DNA from: a bacterium
GTDB taxonomy: Bacteria; Electryoneota; RPQS01; DYHQ01
Reading direction: 5' to 3'
NCBI GenBank assembly: GCA_030622545.1
Contig: JAUXGA010000001.1
Coordinates: 1 to 64,000, forward strand
DNA length: 64,000 nucleotides
Shown here: positions 1-7,407 of the stretch, piece after piece
Numbering within the stretch: position 1 is the first letter of the stretch
Layout of the letters: each line of letters starts with the position of its first letter
The notes under the pieces: generated by a model
What the model was told of the DNA's origin: nothing
The model's input: the letters and a program-made list of their open reading frames with translations, nothing else
The model's database searches: none
Position numbers and translations under genes: made by a program

Positions 1-211
1 CCGAATTTAGGAAAAACAAGGGGATAATTTCCAGCGGGTTGTGATTTCTCTTGAAGCTTTGCAGAAGAAAGGATAAGTTAGCATATGCAAAAAATCAGCA
101 GTGAAAATCCGCGTACGAGATACGGGATTCTTCATTCGGAAAGATTGAGGAAGTTGCTGTAGTATGTTCATGTTAGCTAAGCATTTGTAATTTAGGAGTA
201 GGAGTAAGAAG

Positions 212-1411
212 ATGATGTGGTTAAGGATTTCAGTAATTTTGGTCATTGCGCTGGGTTTCGCGATTAGTGACGCGGCGGCGCAATATGACCCATGTGAGAT
301 TCCTCCGGGAATCTACCGGACGCAGACTCAGGGCGGCTGGGGCGGTGATTGTCAAGGTAACAATGCCGCATGTGTTCGTGATACCTATTTCCCGACGGTG
401 TTTCCCGCCGGATTGCTTGTCGGAGGAAATTTTACGATTCTCCTGACGACCTCTCAGGCTGTAGCCGATTTTCTGCCGACGACTGCAACTCCGGCAATGT
501 TGACGATGAATCATGTGGATCCAACGGCAACAGAAGCCGGAGTATTTGGCGGTCAAGTGATTGCTCTGGCGATATCTCTCGGCTTCTCCGATGCGAGTGT
601 GCCGGGATTTGGAGATCTTGGCAGTCTCATTATTATGACGGGATTGCATACACCCTATGGACCATTTGCAGGGTATACGGTTAACGAAGTTTTCGCAATC
701 GCGAATATTGTCCTTGGCGGCAATATGACAGCTCTTCCTGGCGGGATATCGATTTCAGATTTGAACGATGTCGTTGACGCCATAAACAACAATTTCGTAG
801 ATGGTGATTCAAGCCTTGGCTACGTCGTTGAAGAAGATTGCGATGAATATTTGCCCGTTGAACTGACGGCAGCGCCGGTCTTAATTCCGGGGGATCGGCA
901 GTTGACGCTTAGTTTTCGCGTGGCTGACGAACACGATGTGACATCTTATACAATTATGCGTGACGGCGCCAAGGTGGCGGAGCTTGAAAATGGCGATGGT
1001 GCGTACGTCTTTGTGGATGCAAATCTAATGAACGGCCGCCGCTATGAATACGTGATTGTCGCGGAGGAACTTGGTGTGCGCAATGTTCTTTCTTATGATG
1101 GAAATACAATTTGGGCGTCGACTCCTTCCATCAATGCGGCTATCGTCACGGAATACGCCCTGCATCAGAATTACCCGAACCCGTTCAATCCGACGACGAC
1201 TCTTTCCTTTGATCTAATGGAAAGCGGTTTCGCAAGTTTGAAAGTGTATAACTTGTTGGGTCAGGAAGTCGTGACGGTTATCAGTGGCATAATGGAACGA
1301 GGTCGTCATGTGGCGGTGTTTGATGCGGCGGACTTGCCGTCAGGCATCTATATCTATCGTCTCGAAGCCGGAGACTTTGTGGATCAGAAGAAGATGATGC
1401 TGATGAAGTAA
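212..1411 (+). CDS. Secreted protein with signal peptide and T9SS-type C-terminal sorting domain
   Basis: Hydrophobic N-terminus (MMWLRISVILVIALGFAISDAAA); C-terminus HQNYPNPFNPTTTLSFDL...VYNLLGQEV...DLPSGIYIYRLEAG, a classic FCB-group sorting domain. Confidence 0.85.
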   Translation: MMWLRISVILVIALGFAISDAAAQYDPCEIPPGIYRTQTQGGWGGDCQGNNAACVRDTYFPTVFPAGLLVGGNFTILLTTSQAVADFLPTTATPAMLTMNHVDPTATEAGVFGGQVIALAISLGFSDASVPGFGDLGSLIIMTGLHTPYGPFAGYTVNEVFAIANIVLGGNMTALPGGISISDLNDVVDAINNNFVDGDSSLGYVVEEDCDEYLPVELTAAPVLIPGDRQLTLSFRVADEHDVTSYTIMRDGAKVAELENGDGAYVFVDANLMNGRRYEYVIVAEELGVRNVLSYDGNTIWASTPSINAAIVTEYALHQNYPNPFNPTTTLSFDLMESGFASLKVYNLLGQEVVTVISGIMERGRHVAVFDAADLPSGIYIYRLEAGDFVDQKKMMLMK

Positions 1412-1435
1412 TAGTTCCACCAAGAATCTCTTATG

Positions 1436-1466
1436 AAAAGGGCTGTCGATTTCGGCAGCCCTTTTT
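1436..1466 (+). terminator. Rho-independent terminator
   Basis: AAAAGGGCTG-tcgatttcgg-CAGCCCTTTTT stem-loop with T-tract shortly after the stop codon at 1411. Confidence 0.85.
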
Positions 1467-1546
1467 CTATTGCACAAAATCAAATGACAATATCAATGAA
1501 AAGGTTTGCGTCGCTCCGAATTATTTCCTAATTTACGGCTGTCTCC

Positions 1547-1615
1547 GCCGAGCCGGGTTCAGCGCCGATTCCCGTAGGCCAAACGATGAAATCAGCGCGC
1601 GTAACCCGGCCGGAA
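1547..1615 (+). repeat. Dispersed intergenic imperfect-palindrome element, copy 1
   Basis: gccgagccgggttcagcgc...gcgcgtaacccggccggaa; shares both ends with copies at 11440, 16421 (reverse) and 60804. Confidence 0.85.
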
Positions 1616-1653
1616 CTAAAACAAAATCTCTCTTCACGATTGGTAGGGTAGAT

Positions 1654-4038
1654 ATGAGATGGTTCAGTTTTCGAAAGACGTTTCTGATTATACTTTTGCT
1701 ATTGTTGGTTTCCGAAGCGTTTGCAGCACAGCCTGTTTCCGGTCGCGTGCATGGTGTGATGCTCGACCGCGTGACTCGCGAAGCGGTTCCGCTCGCCAGT
1801 GTCGTGGTCATTGGCTCTTCGCTCGGAGCGGCGGCGGATATTGATGGAAAGTTCGTTATCGACAATCTTGCGCCCGGCGTGTATCATCTGCGCGCCAGCG
1901 CGATGGGATATAACTCGGATACGCAAAGTGAAGTCCTGGTTCATCCGAATCGTTCGACTGAGGTCGAATTCTTGCTTGAGCCGTCAGTTCTAAAAGGGGA
2001 AGAGGTGACTGTGACGACCGATTTTTTTGAGGCGTCACCGGATTTACCAACCTCCAGCCGAACTTTAAGTTATGAAGAAATCCGCCGCGCGCCGGGAGCT
2101 GCTGAAGACGTACAGCGGATGATTCAGGCGCTTCCCGGAGTCGCTGGAGCGAATGATCAGAACAACGAAATCGTCGTTCGCGGCGGAAGCCCCTATGAAA
2201 ACCTGACGGTCATCGACGGCATCGAAGTGGAAAATGTCAATCACTTCGGTTACCTCGGCGCGACCGGCGGCCCCATCAGCGCTCTCAATCCGGATTTCCT
2301 GCAGGAAGTGACGTTTTCTTCGGGTGGTTTTTCGGCGCGTTATGGAGATTGCGGTTCCAGTGTGCTGGCGATTGACTTGAAGGAAGGAGACCACGAAAAT
2401 TTTCGCGGTGATGCGGTGTTGTCCATGGCGGGAATCGGCGTGAATTTGGAAGGGCCGTTTGCAAACGCTCGAGGATCGTATTTATTTTCCTTTCGAAAAA
2501 GTTACCTTGACCTCATGTACAAAACCATCGGCTTGACTGCTATCCCCAAATATTGGGACACGCAGTTCAAAGGTGTTTATGAACTATCCTCCCGGCACAA
2601 GTTATCGGTGCTGGGACTCTATATAGATGACCGCATCACGATTGAAGCGGAGGAAGCCGATGCATGGAGTCGGGGAGCGGAAGCTGTAGATTTCGTCGGC
2701 TATCGCTGGGTGGGTGGCGTTCGGTTGCGCAGCCTGTGGAAAGTGGGATTCAGTGAATTCGTCATCGCGCGAACGGCGGTCGGTATTGAGGATATCGTGA
2801 AAGAGATGCCGGAGCGGCGCTTAATTTACCGGGATCGTTTTCGGCAAAGCACAGACCAACTCAGTTTCAGTTACAACGGCAAAGCCATTGGGCGTGATGA
2901 ATGGTCATCCGGCGTCATTATCAAGCCCATCGATTTTAACTATGACTGGTGGGCGGAACCGGATACGGTTGCCTATGATGATTTCACCGGTGACGGCAGG
3001 ATTGATACGATTGCGTATCCGCCGTGGGCGGTCAAGGAATCGGCGGTGTCGTTCAAGTATGGGGGATTTATGCAGTACCGATGGCGACCGTCACAGTCGC
3101 TGTCTCTGATGGCGGGCGTTCGACTGGATGGATTTGACTATTCAGGGAAATATGGCGTAGGACCGAGGACATCCCTGCGATGGGATTTTCAGCCGCGGTG
3201 GACATTTAATCTCGCCTACGGAACCTATTATCAAGCGATGCCGATGTTGAATTACACATCGGATCCTGACGGCGGCAACCGAAACTTGCCTCACGGACGC
3301 GCTGATCATTATATCACCGGCATTACGTTCCTTCCCCGAGAATCGACCAAGCTCAGTTTCGAGGCTTACTACAAAAATTACCGAGACCTACCGGTTTCGG
3401 AAGAAGACATGTCCGACGACCCGACCTTCCGTTCGCATATCTTTCTCCCACAAGCGGAGAAACAGACATGGGGTCTGGAATTCTTCGCCCAGCAAAAACT
3501 CGCGACGAACTGGTACGGCACGTTCAGCTACTCCTATGGAAACGCGGAGACCTCCGAACCGGTTCGTGGAACTTTTCCGGCATCGTATGATTTTCGCCAT
3601 GTGTCTACTCTGATTTTCGGTTACAAGACGAACTGGAGTCATCGCGAGTGGTTCCAGAAATTCGAGCGCAGTTGGTACGGATGGTGGACTCATTTACTGC
3701 CGGTTTCCGGTGATGAATTGACCGCGTCCACGCGTTTCCGATATATTTCCGGGCGGCCTTACACACCGCGAATCTGGACGACGGACGGCCCTGAATTCGA
3801 TTTCCATTGGGAAGAAGGCTTCGTCAATGCTAGTCGTTATCCCGACTACAGCCGCTGGGATATTCGCTGGGACAGCAAATGGTTTTTCAGCAAACGAGCG
3901 CTCATCGTTTTTCTCGAAGTTCAGAATGTTTTAGACCGGGCGAACATCGCGCAATATTTCTACGCCGATGATGGCGAACGCAACACCGCTTATCAGTTCC
4001 GTTTCTTCTTTGTAGGCGGCGTCCGGTTTGAGTGGTAA
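1654..4038 (+). CDS. TonB-dependent receptor with N-terminal carboxypeptidase-regulatory-like domain
   Basis: Signal peptide; GRVHGVMLDRVTREAVPLASVVVIGSSLGAAADIDGKFVIDNLAPGVYHLRAS (CarboxypepD_reg-like); plug domain DVQRMIQALPGVAGANDQNNEIVVRGGSPYENLTVIDGIEV; aromatic-rich beta-barrel. Confidence 0.92.
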   Translation: MRWFSFRKTFLIILLLLLVSEAFAAQPVSGRVHGVMLDRVTREAVPLASVVVIGSSLGAAADIDGKFVIDNLAPGVYHLRASAMGYNSDTQSEVLVHPNRSTEVEFLLEPSVLKGEEVTVTTDFFEASPDLPTSSRTLSYEEIRRAPGAAEDVQRMIQALPGVAGANDQNNEIVVRGGSPYENLTVIDGIEVENVNHFGYLGATGGPISALNPDFLQEVTFSSGGFSARYGDCGSSVLAIDLKEGDHENFRGDAVLSMAGIGVNLEGPFANARGSYLFSFRKSYLDLMYKTIGLTAIPKYWDTQFKGVYELSSRHKLSVLGLYIDDRITIEAEEADAWSRGAEAVDFVGYRWVGGVRLRSLWKVGFSEFVIARTAVGIEDIVKEMPERRLIYRDRFRQSTDQLSFSYNGKAIGRDEWSSGVIIKPIDFNYDWWAEPDTVAYDDFTGDGRIDTIAYPPWAVKESAVSFKYGGFMQYRWRPSQSLSLMAGVRLDGFDYSGKYGVGPRTSLRWDFQPRWTFNLAYGTYYQAMPMLNYTSDPDGGNRNLPHGRADHYITGITFLPRESTKLSFEAYYKNYRDLPVSEEDMSDDPTFRSHIFLPQAEKQTWGLEFFAQQKLATNWYGTFSYSYGNAETSEPVRGTFPASYDFRHVSTLIFGYKTNWSHREWFQKFERSWYGWWTHLLPVSGDELTASTRFRYISGRPYTPRIWTTDGPEFDFHWEEGFVNASRYPDYSRWDIRWDSKWFFSKRALIVFLEVQNVLDRANIAQYFYADDGERNTAYQFRFFFVGGVRFEW

Positions 4039-4089
4039 GGGGAATAGGTCAGTCATGCTTTGAAACAGCAAAAATGAGTCACTAAAGTT

Positions 4090-4124
4090 AGCCATGCCTC
4101 TCCTAATAGAGTATGGCTTTTTTT
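4090..4124 (+). terminator. Rho-independent terminator after TonB receptor
   Basis: AGCCATgcCTCTcctaatAGAGtATGGCT followed by TTTTTT. Confidence 0.85.
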
Positions 4125-4184
4125 AGTTTCCTGTATATTAATAAGATAGGCAACAGAGTAGAACGAGCATATTGAAAGATACTC

Positions 4185-4213
4185 TTGACAATTCGCATCC
4201 GATTTGTTAAATT
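4185..4213 (+). promoter_or_regulatory. Sigma70-like promoter for the dtxR-feoB operon
   Basis: TTGACA (4185-4190), 17-bp spacer, TAAATT (4208-4213). Confidence 0.6.
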
Positions 4214-4218
4214 ATAGG

Positions 4219-4234
4219 ATTAGGAACACCTAAT
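4219..4234. promoter_or_regulatory. Putative DtxR-family operator
   Basis: Perfect inverted repeat ATTAGG-AACA-CCTAAT just downstream of the predicted -10; half-sites match the TTAGG/CCTAA ends of the known DtxR/IdeR box. Confidence 0.65.
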
Positions 4235-4247
4235 AAGGTCAATCAAA

Positions 4248-4889
4248 ATGCCGGAATCCCGTCTCAGTGAATCGTTAGAAGATTATCTGGAAGCCATTTA
4301 CCTGCTTAGCAGTAAAGATGAAGAAGTGCGCGTTGCCGAAATTGCCGAAGCGTTGGGCTTTTCGAAGCCGAGCGTTTCGGAAGCTCTGACGAATTTGGAA
4401 TCGAAAGGGTTTGTCGAGCATGAAAAATACCGCGGAGTCCGCTTAACACCCGAAGGCAAGGATCTGGCAAAACGGGTTTATGAGCGACATAAAACTCTGT
4501 CGATTTTCCTCACGCGTATCTTAGGCGTTCCTCCTGCGCGAGCGGCCGCCGAAGCTTGCCGGATCGAACATACGATTTCGGAAGACACGTATGACCGCTT
4601 GCGGCGTTTTGTCGATGAGCAGATGTCGCAGATTAGTGATGGCCTGTCCCGACTTTCGGAGCTTTCGCCGGGGGAAAGGGGTGAGATTGTGCGGGTGCAG
4701 GCTCCGGGATGGTTTCGGCACCGACTTCTCGAGATGGGATTTATTGCGGGTGAAGTTGTGACACTTGAAAGAGTAGCGCCGTTGCGCGACCCGATGGAAT
4801 TTGTCATCAAAGGATACCATGTATCGCTGCGGCGAGAAGAAGCGGCGCGTGTTGTCGTACGTCGGATAGAGAATGACACAGAAGCATAG
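4248..4889 (+). CDS. DtxR/MntR-family metal-dependent regulator with C-terminal FeoA domain
   Basis: N-terminal winged helix (SLEDYLEAIYLLSS...VRVAEIAEALGFSKPSVSEALTNLESKGFVEHEKYRGVRLTPEG), then FeoA-like SELSPGERGEIVRVQ...RHRLLEMGFIAGEVVTLERVAPLRDPMEFVIKGYHVSLRREEA. Confidence 0.92.
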   Translation: MPESRLSESLEDYLEAIYLLSSKDEEVRVAEIAEALGFSKPSVSEALTNLESKGFVEHEKYRGVRLTPEGKDLAKRVYERHKTLSIFLTRILGVPPARAAAEACRIEHTISEDTYDRLRRFVDEQMSQISDGLSRLSELSPGERGEIVRVQAPGWFRHRLLEMGFIAGEVVTLERVAPLRDPMEFVIKGYHVSLRREEAARVVVRRIENDTEA

Positions 4890-7134
4890 CGATAAAATCG
4901 TTGCCCCAGCTCTAAAACGAAAAGGCCCGCTGCCGACAACATCGAAGCGGGACGAAATCGTCATTGCGTTAGCGGGGAATCCCAACAGCGGTAAAACGAC
5001 TCTGTTTAATGCTCTGACGGGAGCGCATCAGCATACGGGAAATTATCCCGGCGTTACGGTCGAGATAAAAGAAGGATTCGTCCAGTACAAGAATCGAAAG
5101 CTGCGCGTCATTGATCTACCGGGAACGTATAGCCTTTCTCCGCATACGGAAGAAGAGATTATTGCGCGCGACCTGCTCTTAGATGTGCGTCCGGATATTG
5201 TTGTTCATGTCATTGACAGTTCCAATCTTGACCGCAATCTTTATCTGCTGACCGAGCTCCTCGATTTGAACCTTCGCGTTGTGATTGCTCTGAATATGTA
5301 CGATGAGCTGCTGCGCAGCAAAGCCCGTTTGCACGTGCGCGAATTTTCACGGGCTTTGGGCGTGCCGGTGATTCCTACGATTGGGCATCGCGGTCAGGGA
5401 TTGAACCGGCTGCTGGAAAGTATCGTTCGCGCCGCATCGGAGCCGGGCGGGGTGGAAGAGCAAAAAACGGTGCGCTATGGAGAGACGCTCGATTCGGCTC
5501 GCGTCCGAATTGAAGAAAGCCTGAAAGATGCAACAGAGCTTGCAAAAGAATATCCGCTCTCATGGCTGGCGTTGAAGCTCTTGGAGGGTGACCCGGTTGT
5601 CGAGTCACGAGTGGCGCTGGAATCGGGGGGAGATAAAGCGCGCGGAATTGCCCGGAATCTGCGAGAGAGAATTTGGGCGACCTACAACGAAGATACTGAG
5701 ATTCTCATCGCAGAGCAGCGCTATGGATTGATAGCCGGGCTGCTGAGACAGACGTTTACTCTGCCTCCGGAAAAGCGAGTGACTTATACGTCGCAAATCG
5801 ACCGTTTCCTGACGCACACGTATCTGGGAATCCCGCTTTTTCTTTTCTTCATGTGGGCGTTGTTCCAACTGACATTTTATCTGGGTGCGTTCCCGCAGGG
5901 ATGGATCGAGAGCGGCATCGCAGGGCTTTCGAGTCAGATTCAGTCGAACTTTGCACCGGGGCCTGTTCGGGATCTGGTAACGCAGGGGATTCTTGGAGGT
6001 GTGGGGGGAGTCGCGATTTTCCTTCCGAATATTGTCCTGCTCTTCTTGGGCATGTCGCTTTTGGAAGATACAGGCTATATGGCGCGCGCCGCTTTTCTGA
6101 TGGATCGTGTCATGCACACGCTGGGTCTGCACGGCAAATCCTTTATTCCGCTTCTCATGGGTTTTGGATGTAATGTTCCGGCGATAATGGCGACAAGGAC
6201 GCTGGAAACTCGCCGAGATAGACTGCTGACTAATCTTCTCATCCCGCTGATGAGCTGCAGCGCGCGGTTTTATGTGTACGTTTTGTTTGCGGGAGCTTTT
6301 TTTCCGGGACAGGAGGGAAACATCATTTTCTCTCTCTATCTGCTCAGCATCTTGGTCGCTGTTGGCGTGGGACAATTGCTGGGAAAAACATTCTTTCGCC
6401 AATTGACGAGTCATTTTGTTCTGGAATTGCCTCCCTATCGCTTCCCGACCATGCGCACGATTCTCATTCATGTCTGGATAAGGACGTCGCATTTCCTGAA
6501 GAAAATGGGAGGATATATCCTCGCTTTTTCGATTATCATCTGGTTTTTGGGGACGTGGCCAAAACCTGCTTCCTATTCGCAGGATTATAACGGAATGCTC
6601 ACGGTTGCCGAGACGATAGCATCGCAGCATATCACGCGGTTGGAAGCCGAAGGAGCGCTTACGGACGCAATCCAGTCGGTGGAACGAACACTCGCCGCAA
6701 CGCGGGATTCCCTGCGAGCGTTGCAGACGGCTGAGCAAATCGCCTACAGTGCGCTGGGCAGAATCGGCGGATTTTTTCAGCCGATTTTCAAACCGCTGGG
6801 CTTTACGCGCGAAATGACCATCGCGCTTGTTGCCGGAGCTCCTGTTAAAGAGGTCGTGGTGTCAACGCTGGGAGTTATTTACGGAGTGAGTTCCGACTCG
6901 GAAGAAGGATTGCGCGGCGCACTGAGGCGAACGGGTATTCCTCCTTTGGTCGCCTATGCCTATCTGGTGTTTATCCTTTTTTATATTCCCTGCATCGGAA
7001 CGATTGTCGCCTTCTACCGAGAAACGAAATCGAAAGGCTGGACGGTTTTTTGCGCCGGCTATGGACTCGTGCTCGCTTGGGGATTGGCTTTCGTGATTGT
7101 TCAGGGGGGCGCGCTTTTGGGATTAATGGGGTGA
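4873..7134 (+). CDS. feoB: Ferrous iron transport protein B
   Basis: G-protein motifs GNPNSGKTTLFNALTG, DLPGTYSLS, NMYDE; FeoB core GYMARAAFLMDRVMHTLGLHGKSFIPLLMGFGCNVPAIMATRTLETRRDRLLT; overlaps the regulator gene by 17 nt. Confidence 0.97.
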   Translation: MTQKHSDKIVAPALKRKGPLPTTSKRDEIVIALAGNPNSGKTTLFNALTGAHQHTGNYPGVTVEIKEGFVQYKNRKLRVIDLPGTYSLSPHTEEEIIARDLLLDVRPDIVVHVIDSSNLDRNLYLLTELLDLNLRVVIALNMYDELLRSKARLHVREFSRALGVPVIPTIGHRGQGLNRLLESIVRAASEPGGVEEQKTVRYGETLDSARVRIEESLKDATELAKEYPLSWLALKLLEGDPVVESRVALESGGDKARGIARNLRERIWATYNEDTEILIAEQRYGLIAGLLRQTFTLPPEKRVTYTSQIDRFLTHTYLGIPLFLFFMWALFQLTFYLGAFPQGWIESGIAGLSSQIQSNFAPGPVRDLVTQGILGGVGGVAIFLPNIVLLFLGMSLLEDTGYMARAAFLMDRVMHTLGLHGKSFIPLLMGFGCNVPAIMATRTLETRRDRLLTNLLIPLMSCSARFYVYVLFAGAFFPGQEGNIIFSLYLLSILVAVGVGQLLGKTFFRQLTSHFVLELPPYRFPTMRTILIHVWIRTSHFLKKMGGYILAFSIIIWFLGTWPKPASYSQDYNGMLTVAETIASQHITRLEAEGALTDAIQSVERTLAATRDSLRALQTAEQIAYSALGRIGGFFQPIFKPLGFTREMTIALVAGAPVKEVVVSTLGVIYGVSSDSEEGLRGALRRTGIPPLVAYAYLVFILFYIPCIGTIVAFYRETKSKGWTVFCAGYGLVLAWGLAFVIVQGGALLGLMG

Positions 7135-7138
7135 TAAC

Positions 7139-7273
7139 ATGTTTCAATGGATACTGATAACGGTTCTACTTGTTCTGTCTGTTTGGGTGGTGATTCGTCA
7201 TTTGCGGCGCGAAGCAAAAGCCGCCGGACCGGGCTGCGAGCATTGCGCTTTGCGCCATCCAAAAGAGACATGA
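7139..7273 (+). CDS. FeoB-associated Cys-rich small membrane protein (44 aa)
   Basis: Manual translation: MFQWILITVLLVLSVWVVIRHLRREAKAAGPGCEHCALRHPKET*; one TM helix then CxxC; starts 5 nt after the feoB stop; absent from the supplied ORF track. Confidence 0.8.
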   Translation: MFQWILITVLLVLSVWVVIRHLRREAKAAGPGCEHCALRHPKET

Positions 7274-7304
7274 TTTATAATACTAACATCATTGCGATAG
7301 ACTG

Positions 7305-7327
7305 ACCGCCTGATTTGGGCGGTTTTT
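7305..7327 (+). terminator. Rho-independent terminator of the feo operon
   Basis: ACCGCC-tgatttg-GGCGGTTTTT. Confidence 0.8.
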
Positions 7328-7334
7328 CTCGTGC

Positions 7335-7363
7335 TTGCATTTGAGTTTCAGGATTGCTATACT
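7335..7363 (+). promoter_or_regulatory. Sigma70-like promoter
   Basis: TTGCAT (7335-7340), 17-bp spacer, TATACT (7358-7363); it covers the track's ORF start at 7354, so translation likely begins at 7408. Confidence 0.6.
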
Positions 7364-7407
7364 TTAGAAAAAGCAAGTCCCCAAGAAGACAGGATGACAT
7401 TACACAG

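Noticed and set aside
7-246. 79-aa minus-strand ORF at the window start
   Set aside because: No domain or ribosome-site support and overlaps the start of the + strand secreted protein.
5605-6738. 377-aa minus-strand ORF opposite feoB
   Set aside because: Antisense to a well-conserved gene; translation is low-complexity (R/Q/H/S-rich) with no domain signal.
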